Shown one piece after another: positions 46,506 to 59,408 of a DNA stretch of 64,000 nucleotides (its first letter is position 1; the number at the start of each line of letters is the position of its first letter). The notes under the pieces were generated by a model. That model did not search any database. It was given only the letters and a program-made list of their open reading frames with translations, and was not told the DNA's origin. The position numbers and the translations under genes are program-made. Origin of the DNA: Syncephalis fuscata. Taxonomy: Eukaryota > Zoopagomycota > Zoopagomycetes > Zoopagales > Piptocephalidaceae. Location: contig JAHLTZ010000007.1 of assembly GCA_025786725.1 (NCBI GenBank), forward strand, positions 310,001 to 374,000. The letters run 5' to 3'.

Positions 46506-49500
46506 CCCGATGTTAAGTTCATTGTTAGTAATTTCATTTGCTTCGAATCGCCTTTTATGTGATGGCTATACAATACTCGAATACAGACATAATTAAACAC
46601 TTTACATTAACAATACTAATACCGGCTATTTTCTTTGTGGACAAGTAGCTGTTGGTATGCGTATGTTGATATACAAGTGATAAGGATTGACCAGCTGTTA
46701 CATTCAGTGATGATAACAATTGTCTGTCCCACCAATATGACTACATCTGCACTTGTGACCACATTGTTTTAAACTAGGCTGCTATGTAATGTGCAACCAT
46801 GCCTTCCCCCGTTTCTTCCTTTGCGTTGAATCTGCTATCAGCACAAGCATTATTCGGCCTGGGCTAAAAGAGGACATTATTCCAGTTCAGTGTATTATCA
46901 TTACATGGTAGCCTGTTTGTCGTTAACGATGTCCTCTTATGGCCTTGACTAATTTTCTTTCACCTAACTTTCCCTTTCATTGTTCCGTTTCTACACTTAT
47001 CTTCTTGCTTATTACTCAATTAATTAAATTAATATTATACCCGAGTAGACGTTAGTATACACGTCTACAGACTTTAATCTTTTAATATCACTACTCCGCC
47101 ACGCTCTCCGTATTCAACACGATCGTCTATCCTACTCCATCATTAATATTCAATAATCAACCATTACGTGTCGCCACCGTGTTATAGTATCGTCGCTTAA
47201 ACTGAACCTTCATTAGAATTCAACCATAATAATACTGTTATCCTTGCCACTACGCTTTAGAGTGTTTATTTGACGAGTATAGTTTTCCAGACTCGCCTGT
47301 TTCGTTTAGGATACAACCATAACTCAACAAGACGTAAACTCCGATATATTTACTTGGCAGGCAAAAAAGTGGAACATTGATGATTATTTCCAGCTATTAG
47401 AAGCCCGATTCTTTTAATCTTTCGAATCGAATCATTTATATAATAGAATTTAACGCCATTTACGTTTTCGTTAACAACTTGAACTATCGGGCAATAAGCC
47501 ATTTTAGTTTTTTCGTTCACATCCATTATTAGTCTAATTGCTAAACTAAGCACCTCATTTCAGAAATTTCACGCACCTCGTTTTAATTACTACTCCGACA
47601 AAGGGTTTACGATCAAATATAGGTATGTACTGCGCTAATTACAATGTATAGAATTCTTTTATTCTTTCTTTGGAGATTAGTCTATATGATATGCTTGCGG
47701 GCTCAGGATATTCTAAAGCACTACAGGCGACAATTTCCTTTTTTTACGTTTGAATTATCGCGTTTGTATGTCCATTTCCGTTGCTGGCATCAGCTGAGGG
47801 GCAGTTAGACTGTTTATATATCTTTACAGGTTAATAATGGTGGGATTCTGCCAATTTACCCATCCTATTTACTTCTTGCGTTGATCGCTCTTTATAAGCC
47901 TTTCATTTTCTATTAGCTGTTGGCAAACCATCTCTCATTTTTATACACAGCGTAATATCGTACTTTATCGATACCACTGCCTTCTTTATTATCGTCTTTT
48001 ATAACCATCTGCCATTTTCTGCTGGTGCAGCTGCGTTTACACAACTTCTAAATTTCAAATTATCTGCACACACTGTGCACACTTGCATCCGCCTGGTAGG
48101 TTTGCTGCTCTGTGATTTGGTTTTACTGGTGATTCTACCCATGCAACGTCCATAATGGCGTTGCCAAAATTAAGTCACACTACTTGAACTGCAGTTGTTA
48201 TGTATTTTCCCAGCCTATGCCATGCAGTATATCAGAGCGCAGGTTTCCAACTGTTACTTGCAGTCAGTATATTTTGATGCTGAAAGAAAAGACATTTATG
48301 GCGTATTCTTGTTTGATTTTGCCCATTTCTACATTGATGCTACTGCCATTAAGGCGTACACATCCGTCAAACGTATTCCGTATTCCATGTCATCAAAAAT
48401 AGATACTAGACCGCATTGACCTTTCGTTACTCATACTTTCATCAATGGCTACCATATTGGCACTTACACATGTTTGTCACTTGCCTAATTCCGTCATTTT
48501 TGGTGTTGTTGGTTTGATCAATCCTTTACTGTTACAACTATACACAATGTCTGGGTACTTTTGTACCAATAGACGTGGCCATGCTGTGCGACCACTTTTT
48601 GTGCTACGCAAGGTCAAGTTGAATTAAAAGCATTGCGTGAATACGTAGTCAATTACAAGGACGATCATACAACTCCTATTTTCCTTTACAGACTTCTCCA
48701 CTATAATTTACCATTTTACTATTCACCTTTTTGGGATTTAACTGTTTATAACTGTGGATTGTAGAGGCAGCATTTGTCGCTATCCATTTTCTTGCATCCA
48801 TTTTTTGTTAGTCGCTTTATCGACTTCTCCACCACAAGCAATTAGTTGTCCAACCAATTGCTTTTTATTCCATTTTGATAGAAGTAGTGCTGTGTACTTG
48901 GCTATTTGCCACATTATTACTTAATATTACATTGGATTGATTACAGTGTTTAGACGCTAACTATTGTCTTTATTAATAGCCTTTCTCGACACTAATACTA
49001 GTCGTCTTGCTGGACTAATTTACTCTTGCACTCACAGTCATCATAATCTAATTACAACATCCTGTTAATTACAGCGGTTATCTACTGATAGCTAACCAAT
49101 CAAGCCTATTTACCGACAGAATACATTACATACCAGTTTTTAACATCTGCATGTAAGTTATTTGATGCAGCGCTATGTATTGAATGCAATGCTATGTGAA
49201 TAATTCAACATTATCATGCTTGCTTTGCAACAATGTGTACATTGTTATGCTTGATAAATTTACCGTATATGGTAGATTCCCTACATTATCGGTGTTCGGC
49301 ATTTGATCTTTACCATTAATAACAGCGATCATAACTCCGAGGCTGAGTTAATCACGCAGTAATAGTATGAATCTGCCTTCATATCGGGGTATTAGACCGA
49401 AATGATGCTGAAAAGCAGGTTTTATTGGTGTGTGTGTGTATGTGCGCAAACATGCTATTGCTATTATTATTAGTATCTTCCTTATGGTCTCGATCTTTGA

Positions 49501-50865
49501 TACATTATCGTGTGTGTGAGCCCCCTATCTGTTTCTCGGTCTATTTTGGATCATGGATTTTTGTCGGATCATTTTTGTTCGGATAAAATAATTTTGTGAT
49601 CACACATTCATGTGGATGGCGCCATGGCGCACATGGTCAACAGCCACTAGTAGTGTTCAATTAGCGTCCAGCATGCTGGATTTGCTTACTATCACTCTAG
49701 AAATGCTGCCTTGACTAGTTCTCACCTTACACACGCCTTTGGCGCCTTGTAAAGGTGCGGTCGTGTGGTACTTGAGGCACTGTTGCAAAGGAAGGTCACT
49801 GTGCATATCTCACGCTGCCCATTCACATGTGCAGGTCACATTCGATGGTATGGCGCGCTGTATGGCGCGCAACCAATCTAAGGGTTTGCCCTACCAATGG
49901 CTCTGCTGAGTCGATGTGCGCGTGACTAGTGCTGTTTGCCATGTGGCTCGGTTTCGTATGCGTAGTAGCTGACAGCGCAGGTGTGGATTGGCAAGTGGCA
50001 TGGGATTTATTTAAATGCTGCAGCTATGCCGATGCAGCCACTCTTCTTGATTACCGTACTTTTTGCCAAGTTTTACAGATTATCGTTTTGCTTATAGTGT
50101 TGTTTACTTTCGGTGCTGTTTTTTCCAGCTGTTAATAGCATTCCTTTCTGCCCTTTTTCTACATTGATTGTATTTGCTCTAGCGACAGTGTTTCAGAGTT
50201 CACATTGCCCTTGATTACTATCCACATTGACACGCTTGCACACACACACACACACACACACCACATCATTCAAGGCACGCTTCCAAAATTATTCCATTTC
50301 GTCGTGTTCAAACTGGTTTCCTTTTATAGCAACAGGTGTTAATTGCCTTAATTAAGGGACCACTCGACTTTTGTTGATATTCTCTTCTTTTTATATTGCC
50401 GTTCCATTTCGTTAGCATTCCTTCAAAGTGTTTAGTGCTTGCATTTCCGTTTCTTTTTTATTAGTTCATTACTGTGTTTGGCTGTGCCACACTAATACCT
50501 CTCTAGTTAATTCATTCTACTGATACTCGACTGTATCTTATTTGTACCTGCGTGGTTATAATATGTATGTACCTTGTGCTGTGTAAAAACAACATAGCTT
50601 GAAATTATCAAGTGTAAATTATTATATTGCGATTTTTGCACATTGTTTAAATGTTGTACTAATCATTAATTTGTTTATTACCATTTATAGTAGCAGCTTA
50701 ATATAATCAACTGTACGCGCTAGTTTACATACATCTACCGACTGGATTCGGCTTTTAGTATTTCGCTTATTATTACTCTGCAGCTATCGATATTATCTCC
50801 GCTTCTATCTGTCAACAACTTGTTTTTACTTATCATCGGCATTTCACACGTACAGTTACCTAATA
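46506..50865. other. 4.3-kb gene-poor region upstream of the cyclin gene
   Basis: No domain-bearing frame on either strand. The plus strand is markedly pyrimidine-rich and less AT-rich than the repeat islands, and it carries a CA microsatellite at 50238-50262. It could be a long promoter or 5' leader of the downstream cyclin gene, or hold an unrecognised noncoding transcript. Confidence 0.4.
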
Positions 50866-52581
50866 ATGTCGTCTAATTACACTACTTCCCGCATGGCCGG
50901 CACCACCTCCGCTAATACAAGCCTCTATTCCGATAATCTTAGCAATACATCCTCTGGATCTTCCATTGGGTATTTGCTTACACCATCGCCTTCACGTCAA
51001 AGTCATGGACAATCTGCCTATGTTAGTGGCAAAGTCACTAGCGTGAGCGGCATTGAATTTAATGCTAATCTCGAAGCTGAGTTGCTTTTCAACTGCCATG
51101 AAGCTGAAATGGTCGTGGGTGCCAGTGGTAAAAACAGCTACACTCGTAGCCATGCTCGTACTGAACAAATTGAAGATACCATTGGATACATGAGCGATGA
51201 AGAAGATGACGACATCGACGAAGATATGGATGATGAATATGTAGATATTCCATCGTCCGCCACGAGCAATCCATCAGCTGATGCTGCTGCTGCTACTGCT
51301 GATGCCATTGCCTCTGAGGAGCCATCGCCATTGGCTAAGCTGGCTGCTTCTGCCGTGTGGACAATGCTTACTCCACGTCTTAACATCCCCGCTCCATCCT
51401 CTTTAAAGTCACTCGCTCAAAGTCTACACTTTGCTTTGGAGGCCACGCAGCTACCACGCGTGATGACCCACCTCGCTTTGTTCTATCTACACCGTTTACT
51501 TGCCTGCGCCGATCGTGCTGATCCAGTAGAACGGCAGCGATTCTTTGAGGCTGCTTCAATCTCAAACAAGCTGACTGGATCGCATTTCTCTGCCTATCAT
51601 CGCCTTTTCACCGTAGCTCTTGCTTTGGCTGATGCATATTTAGACGATCATGCCTACGCTGGCAGCGCATGGTCCCAGGTGGCTGGTGACAATCAGTCTC
51701 GCCTATGGAATCGATTCCATATGCAATCGCTCGATATCATTAGCTGGCGTTTAGAAGTGCCAAACAACGACTGGGTACGCTGGCGCAGCTGGTTGGGCGA
51801 CTGGTGGCGCGCCGTTGGTGTCACCTACTGGTCGACTAGCGGAAAGGGTACTTCAGCCAAGACAACTTTGGCCAAGTCTACTTCTTCCTCCTATGCAGCA
51901 CCAACGACGCCAGTCTCTCCACAATCCGTCGTTTCAGCTACATCCACCGCAACCTTGTCACCCGCTCGTACGCCCGTTTCGGCAAGCAACTTTTCTTTGG
52001 GTACAAACTCCCCGTTAACTCCAGCTAAAGATAAACATTTGGCCTATCCAACGCCATCACCCGTCCATCTCCACCCAAGCTACGGACAATCGAGCTCACG
52101 TGGTTCGGCATCAGCTCAACCACTTCTTACGCCATCCTCTTCATTTGAGGACATCTCGTCGGTCAAACAGGCGAGCGGTGGTCGTTCTACGCACCATTAC
52201 TACTCAACGCCTGAAACTCCAGGACGAGTAAATGGTAATAGTGGTCATGACGCTGGCAACGTATTCGATACTGCTCATTACGAGTACGTAAAGAAGGCTC
52301 GAATTGATCGTGGCAACACCGCTAATGAGGCCCCATTGATGATAAAAATAACCTCCAGCTCCAATCCCGGCTATATGTGCTCACCTGTACGTCGTCGTAC
52401 CTCTTCGGTCAATAGTAGTAATGCCAGTGCTGTCTATTTGGCAAAGGCTGAACATGCTATGCTGCCTTCTCCTCAGCCACCTCAGTCTCAGCCTCAACGC
52501 TACCACTACCCGGCTAATACTGGCCAGCTAGTGACTATGGAGCCACATGCATTTTCTTATGGTAGCTATTATGGCCGTTAA
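50866..52581 (+). CDS. Pho80/Pcl-like cyclin
   Basis: Single exon, 571 residues. Residues about 106-128 are an acidic patch. A cyclin box spans about 153-325, recognised from LPRVMTHLALFYLHRLLAC, GSHFSAYHRLFTVALALADAYLDD, a W-SQVAG segment, and MQSLDIISWRLEVPNNDWVRW. This order fits the fungal cyclins that partner Pho85-type CDKs. The C-terminal 240 residues are Ser/Thr-Pro-rich with many SP/TP sites, as expected of a phospho-regulated cyclin. Which cyclin subfamily is uncertain. No intron is needed, unusual here. Confidence 0.78.
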   Translation: MSSNYTTSRMAGTTSANTSLYSDNLSNTSSGSSIGYLLTPSPSRQSHGQSAYVSGKVTSVSGIEFNANLEAELLFNCHEAEMVVGASGKNSYTRSHARTEQIEDTIGYMSDEEDDDIDEDMDDEYVDIPSSATSNPSADAAAATADAIASEEPSPLAKLAASAVWTMLTPRLNIPAPSSLKSLAQSLHFALEATQLPRVMTHLALFYLHRLLACADRADPVERQRFFEAASISNKLTGSHFSAYHRLFTVALALADAYLDDHAYAGSAWSQVAGDNQSRLWNRFHMQSLDIISWRLEVPNNDWVRWRSWLGDWWRAVGVTYWSTSGKGTSAKTTLAKSTSSSYAAPTTPVSPQSVVSATSTATLSPARTPVSASNFSLGTNSPLTPAKDKHLAYPTPSPVHLHPSYGQSSSRGSASAQPLLTPSSSFEDISSVKQASGGRSTHHYYSTPETPGRVNGNSGHDAGNVFDTAHYEYVKKARIDRGNTANEAPLMIKITSSSNPGYMCSPVRRRTSSVNSSNASAVYLAKAEHAMLPSPQPPQSQPQRYHYPANTGQLVTMEPHAFSYGSYYGR

Positions 52582-53745
52582 AGCACAGGATGCCATAGCT
52601 AGTACCATCGTCCTATTATTCTATAGGAACATAAGTAGATAATCCTGTTTCCTTGTTTCTTTTGGTAAATATGTTTGATAATATTTATTGTCACATCATA
52701 ATGAACCATTTACACATCTATTCGTCATCCATTCATTCTCTGGTTTAGAATGATAGCGATGTGTCCTTTTTGATTGAATTTTTCTATCTTATCATGTTGT
52801 TATCTTTTTTTAGTGCGGATGCTTTCTTCAATACTTGTGTATTAAGGAAGTATTGGATTTGGTTACGCACATACACATTAATCAGAATAGCAGCTTAATC
52901 ATCAACATTTTATCTCCCTATCAACAATCTCGTCATTACTACCATATCATTGTCGGCAGCATTTTGTAGTATTTATATTATTGAATGTTGTTACTATTTT
53001 TATTACCTGTGGTGTGATGTTATCTCATCCAATTACGCGTGTTATATTGCACTGTTTATTTAGTAGCAGCAACCAAATGGCTACTATTATAGCTATTATC
53101 ATTTCTATTACTACTATTACCACTATTACTACTATTACTACTACTACTACTACCATTGCTACATCTATGGATTCGGCTACAAGATGGTGAATGATAATTT
53201 TCCGATATCAAATAGAACACCATTATAATAGCTGGTATCTGCAATTGATGATGTGCTTACGATAATTGCTATGTTCATTAAATTTTGTTAATTTCAAACT
53301 TATATATCTTATTGTGTGCTATATTGAGCAATGATCAAATATTTAATTATTGCTTGTAAGTTTTTCAGAAGAAAAATAAACTATGTCTAAGAAATATATA
53401 AAATAGTTGTAATTACTTGCGTGAGAAGACAAATTAGTATCATCATCATTAATGGTTCTATAATAAATAACTCGTGTAAACTACATTAAGAGCAAATAAT
53501 TGTACGAATTGTTTAATCAATAATATAAATAAAATAAAAGAATAGCAATTAGAATGTTAAATTAATTACTTTAAGCACTTTGTTAATTGCTATTAGCGAC
53601 GCATTTCTTGTGATAAATCTATCATTTAAAAATAGAGCTTTTTAGGCAGCTTTTCAAAATTTAAAATAACGCGCTGGTTTATAAATTGACTTTTGTATAA
53701 ATAATTTAATTTTTCTGTTCAATTTTTTTGTACGATTTAGGTTGC
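52582..53745. other. Intergenic with an (ACT)n microsatellite
   Basis: 3' flank of the cyclin gene. A run of ACT/ATT trinucleotides lies at about 53100-53160 and explains the short Thr/Ile-rich frame there. Confidence 0.45.
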
Positions 53746-54935
53746 TTAATCCACAGCTATAATTTTCTTGTCATGTTTAAATGTATAAAGAATAAATTTA
53801 CCCATAAATAATGAAAATCGATTAGTATATACGTTCATACCTAAAAAGGAATGAGGTTCAAGCATCAAACTTAAAGTTTTTGCATTTATGTGTGGTAGTA
53901 TAGCGCCATCGATTATGCTGTGAACCGTCCATTCTTTTTCAGATATAACAAAAACGCGGTTAGAACCAACTAGTGGTATTGTACCACGAAGATAATTGTT
54001 GTGCGTCCAAATGGGCTTTACATTCTTAATGCAAACAGTTGAGTATCTGTATTCTGTTGAAATCATGGCCAAATGTACTTCATTCTCCATACGCTCTTTC
54101 GGCATTTCATCATTAAACGGGGAGCTATACTCAATTAAAAACCGGTTATCATCCATTTTTTTAACAAAAATCTTAAAGCTTTTGAATGTATTAAAACAGA
54201 TCTCTCCTTGCATCAGACAGCGTGGACCATATCCTAGATAGTGATTTGAAAACTCCCATACATTTCATGTGATTATGATAGTAGTATCTGAATAATGCGA
54301 TGTTCTACTAAATATGATTGCTGATTCTTCAGTAACTTTTAGTAAAAAAGTTTCTCCTTCATTAGTTGTAATGGTACCCATACACATTTGACCGTTGGCA
54401 AGGTAAAAGACGCGAGTGATTATCAGTAAAGCAGACTGAAAGTCCTCTCCAGCTGCTGGTTTTAACTGATTAATCATCATCCATCGGCCACGAATATTTG
54501 CTTTATCGCATAAACAGGAGAATTGACGCGGCCGCATAATTGAGACTAATGTACTGGCCAAATAAAAATGACGCATGGTATTTCGTGGCCAATGTTTATG
54601 CTATTCGCTTGTTGATTAATAGTCACTACAAATCTGTCTGATATCAAGCATTGCTTTGCGTAACCTATAAAATTTACATCATCCCGAAATAATTTACGCA
54701 AACACCAATATCGTTTAGTAAAATTTTTCCCTACCGGCTGGCATTGTTCAACAATAAGACAATTATGCAGATAGATATGACGATAAGCAATTCGTTGCAA
54801 TATAATAAAACGACTGTTGTTTGGTTCTTTTTCTGATGCATTCTTGATTAGATATGGTGTGTCATTAAGCCAATTTGCATCAATAGCACGCCGATAACAA
54901 AAAGCACAAAACCACTCGATGTGCTGGTTATTCAT
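53746..54935 (-). CDS. Unknown protein, three-exon model
   Basis: Three overlapping or adjacent open frames become one continuous 345-residue frame if two introns are removed. Exons are 54935-54678, 54600-54309 and 54233-53746; the introns are 77 and 75 nt, with GTAAAT and GTAGAA donors and TAG acceptors. Both removals also delete the stop codons, which supports an intact gene over a pseudogene. The protein is rich in aromatic residues with several Cys (WFCAFCYRR near the start). No domain or family is recognised. The alternative is a decayed frame with one frameshift and one stop. Confidence 0.5.
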
Positions 54936-55394
54936 CTAAGTAGTTTTGATTGTTTTTTTTGGTCTGTGATGCCAACAACTTTGATGCACGCACTTTCTTC
55001 ACATACCAGGCCAGCCATTTTATTTCGTTGTCATCAGTAAGATTATAGTATTGCTTATATTGTTGATGCCAAAATTATTCTGTTGACTAATACAGTACAA
55101 CACCCATTTACTGCAATATGAAAGCAAAACAAGTGGATCGCTGTCGGTAAATGCAGCAACACGCCCAATAGCAAGCATAGGGATATGGTTCATTGTGCAT
55201 AAGTAAATATGACAAGAAAGGGATAGTAGCTGGATTGGCAAAAACTATTTATTTCAATGACACTTTGCTAAAAGATAAAGGATCATAGTGTGTAGTTATA
55301 ATGAACATGAGCTAGACGCGCATTTTGATTTATATATATGTTGTGCAACCTTCAAAGACCTCGAACCTTTTGGATTAACGTTCCAAAAGCTATT

Positions 55395-55950
55395 GTATTT
55401 TGACTGTTACATTTTTTATTTACTTATTTCATCCCTTCACTTGTAAATACAACTAAACATTCATTTATCACTACAACATGTATGATATTACATCTAACAT
55501 TAATTAATTCATGTGTAGTTATCATACAATAATGTAATTAATTAGTTATATTTATTATTGCTTAATACTTACATTGTCATTTATGATATTAATTGTTTAA
55601 ATGCCATTTACTTAGTGAATTGGCTATAAGGAAATGGCTGTTTAATAAACGACATTTATAATAATTATATTAATATTGATCCTACATTACAAATATGCCC
55701 AAAATACAATAGTAGAATATTAGAAAATAGAAGAGACTATTTAAACATAAGAATCCACGTTGTACATAGATGCAACGACTGCGGAATGACATAGAATTGC
55801 CATTATATGGCTTCTATCAATATTCTATCAATTTTTCTACACATAACCAACAACAATAATAATTGACCTCAAATGTTTTAAATAAATCAAATAGTATGCT
55901 ACATCCTTTATTTAAATTAATTTATTAACAGTATATTAATAAAATACCTT
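55395..55950 (+). repeat. Direct repeat of about 0.5 kb, copy 1
   Basis: Aligns in order with 61055-61500: AACATTAATTAATTCATGTGT, AATAATGTAATTAATTAGTTA, TTGTACATAGATGCAA, ATATGGCTTCTAT and CCTCAAATGTTT blocks are shared. The copies are diverged and flank SYF1 and the Mutator-like relic. Confidence 0.75.
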
Positions 55951-56107
55951 GATCACATAGTATGATACATATAAACTGTGTATGTAATCACACCATTAAT
56001 CCTTCTTGATTACAAATCAGCCTATTGGTACAATAATCGTAACATTTCAACAAATAGTTAAAATAGCAATATAATTAACAAACACAACAGTTTTTATTAC
56101 TTTATAA

Positions 56108-59100
56108 TTAATTGTCATCATTATTGTCATCTTCATCTTCATCATCATCGCTTAGATTCAATTCAATTTGATTAGCATTGGTATTGCTTTCAGCTGTAGT
56201 GCTATCCTGGTTATTATCACTTGAGGGAACGAAACCACTGTTTTGAGTAGCAGGTTTAAATTGAATACGCTGTTGTTGTTGTTGCTGTTCCTGTTTCTCT
56301 CTACTGGCTAATAGTTGGGCTGATAAAAAGTTGACTTCTGTGTTGAATTGTAATTGAACTGAGCGTTTAATACGTAGCATCTCTTTAAACGTATCCTCAT
56401 TGCCGTGTTTAACCTCAAATTCATGCCATTGTTGCCAGAAATCGAGTACCGTCTAATAATAAAAAATGGTAAATAGTGATAAATAATAGTAGTAGTATTC
56501 ATAGTTTGTTACTTACCCGTGGATCACAAAAGGCCGAGCCATAGGCATAGATAGCTCGGGCCCGGTCAATTTCTCCTAGTTTACGTTCCAAGTCTGCAAA
56601 TGCTATACACATATCCTTGGCTTCACGATCAGGTAATGCACCAATGGCCCGTTCATAGATTTCCCGTGTCGCAGCCACGCCAAATGTTTGGCTGACTTTA
56701 GCAATATAAAATTTGTACATCTGTGCAAATAGATTGCAGTAATAAGCATAAGTATCTATCGACTATATACGGCGTACTGCCTACCTCCATACAGTCCTCC
56801 TTGGCCACGGCTGCTGTAGCACGATCGTAAATTCGCATGGCATTCTTGGCCAGTCCATGATCTTCCTCTAGCTTGCCGTACATTAAATAGAGTGGCTTTG
56901 CATGTTTCTCTGGACATTTCTCAAGTGCTTGTTCAAACAAATCACGCGCTCGTTCCAATTTAGATCCACCCTATTTAATAACACATAGTCAGTTAATACT
57001 TGCCTATTTATTTTAAGGTTTCAGTGCTTACATATCGTTCGACAAATTTAGACAAATAAATATTCCACAGTTCAAAGGCTACTGGATATCCAAACAGAGC
57101 TATACCTCGTTCATATACCTATTCATCACGAGATCATCAGCCAATAAGCTAATGAATCAAGCTGTGGTATAATAGCCTACCTTGAAGCCTTCTTCAAAGT
57201 AGTGATGCTCCTCTAGCAATCCCGCATAATTTACAACAATCTGTGGTGTGGCTATACGCAGTTGAAAGATACGATCGTAGATGGCGCGAGTTGAATCTAT
57301 AGTACCGATACTCTCTTCAAGATCGACGTAAAATGACCAAAGTCGAAGTGATTTGAATACACGGCGTTGTACAGCTATTGACTAATATGTATTATTTTTT
57401 AGTATTATTATCTTATAACTATTAATATTGCTACCAATCTATTAACTTACTTCATCTTTAAAGTGAACATTTGGATTGGCTGGAGGAACTGTAGCACGTG
57501 CCATAACTTCTACTGCCTCTTCAAAGTTTCTAATATATCAATTAATTAGTTATACTATCTATAGGGCCTATACAAATACTTACTCATGTCGTAATTCCAT
57601 CTCGGCCCATTCACACCATATATCAGCCAATTCGTTAACTGTCTTAAATTCAACATTAGTAGCTTTTTCAAATATTTGACGGGCATTGTCCATATCATCT
57701 GCTTGTTCGTAGAACTGGGCAAAGTCACACCATAGTTGCGTAAGCTTTCCGTAAGCCTTCTTTGGATGAACTGTAGCCAATGCTTTTGTATAAGTTTCCA
57801 CAACCTATTATTAAATAGAGACGTATGAATCAACACTATATAGTCACCTAGCAAACCATCCAAATACCACTTACCTTCTCTGCATTGTCCTCCCATAGAC
57901 TAACACGTTTCTGCCATTCGCCTATATTATTTGGATTTTGCCGTAATAGAACATCATTGACTAGGAATGGCCGTCTATCCATCAGTCGTTCAAATCGAGC
58001 CAGACGCAAATCTAGCTCTAATGCTTTACTTGGATTGAGTGCTTCCTTTTCTTGATTAGCCATTTCCATACTGGTCGATATAATCGATTCTTCAAATTCG
58101 GCATATGCATCAAATATTTGAGTGAAATCACGTACGGTATTTACTGCCTCGATGCCTTCTTCAAAAGTATTACGGGCCTATATTCATTTTATAATAAGCA
58201 CACCATTTGCAACAGCTATCTTTTATAGTTTTTGTTACTACTTTACGACAACTCGCTTACCTTTTCAAATTGGCCTAGTCGAATCCAGTAACGTGCTAAT
58301 GAACACCATATACGGCCAGCCTGATCGACAAATCGTTTGGCACCCGCACGAAGTATCTGCTCCACACGCATGCCTTTTAAATTGACTTGTCGTGGATGTT
58401 CACAGCACAAATCCGACAGTTCCGTCCATAGTTGATAGTGTGATTTACCATGAACTGATCTGAATTTAGGATCATTACAGATTTGGGCCAGCTTTTCCGC
58501 TGCTTCAGCATAATATTCAAGTTCAATAAGTAGATCAATATAATCTTCAATCTTTCCTGGTTCAAGCTATTCATCACAGTATTAGTAAATAATTCTCACC
58601 ATTACACCATTAATAACTATTAAACCTACCTTAATATAGCGTTTAAATACACGCATAGCCGTTTCTCCACTAGCCTTTTTGGCAAACTTCAAATAAAGTG
58701 GCCAAATACGATCATGTTGCGTTACAGGTAATGATCGCAGTGCCCGATCAAATACACGACGTATAAAAGTCAATCGATTAGCCAAGTGTCGTAATAGAAA
58801 TTCACAATAATCAATCCAAATACGTGGCATCTATCAATGGTTGTAGTGTCGCGTCTATTCATTAATAACTAATTAATTACGTGTACCAACTATTACCTTG
58901 TGTAAAAGCACCAAGGCGCGTTCAAAACAGCCAACTACACCATCAAGCTGGGTTGAATGCTGTACGGCATTCATAGATTGCACTGCGCGACAACGTAAAT
59001 CCAAATACGTCTTCCATAGTTTATACGAGCCAGGCAGTGCTTTGACCGCGCGTTCATAAACAAAAAACAAATGACTAGACGGCGCGTTTTTTTTATGTTC

Positions 59101-59290
59101 TATATACCGTTGCCAGGAACGCATCGAATCTGGATTCCGGATTAGATCTTCCTCGTAAGGAATATCCTCCTCGGTCTATATACATGTATTAATGATAATA
59201 TTTAATAAAGCGTAACTCTTTTGCGGTGCTACTTACAATCATGTACAGTAATTTGCTAAACGCATCTTTATCTTCAATAGATGTCGACAT
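56108..59290 (-). CDS. SYF1: Syf1/XAB2 pre-mRNA splicing factor
   Basis: Scaffold of the spliceosomal NineTeen (Prp19)-associated complex, made of HAT (half-TPR) repeats. Twelve exons join in frame to 821 residues, close to yeast and human Syf1: 59290-59237, 59175-58897, 58830-58630, 58566-58261, 58177-57875, 57804-57584, 57529-57451, 57381-57181, 57118-57032, 56970-56785, 56720-56517, 56452-56108. Landmarks: [14 protein letters not shown] at the N-terminus, repeated aromatic HAT motifs ([40 protein letters not shown]), and the diagnostic C-terminal [20 protein letters not shown] then [10 protein letters not shown] Gln-run and an acidic tail end the protein. Confidence 0.95.
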
Positions 59291-59408
59291 TGCCAATACA
59301 CGATTAGTGTTTTTATCAAGTAACAAAAAGTAGATTGGCACAGGTTAAAAGTTAATAACAAATCAAATTGGTGGAGCTACTGTATTTTGACTTTCACATT
59401 TTTATCTA

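Noticed and set aside
48184-48627. Three short plus-strand frames of 60-74 codons
   Set aside because: No domain, no conserved features and mutually overlapping; insufficient evidence for a gene.
53100-53190. Thr/Ile repeat-coding frame
   Set aside because: It is an ACT/ATT microsatellite.
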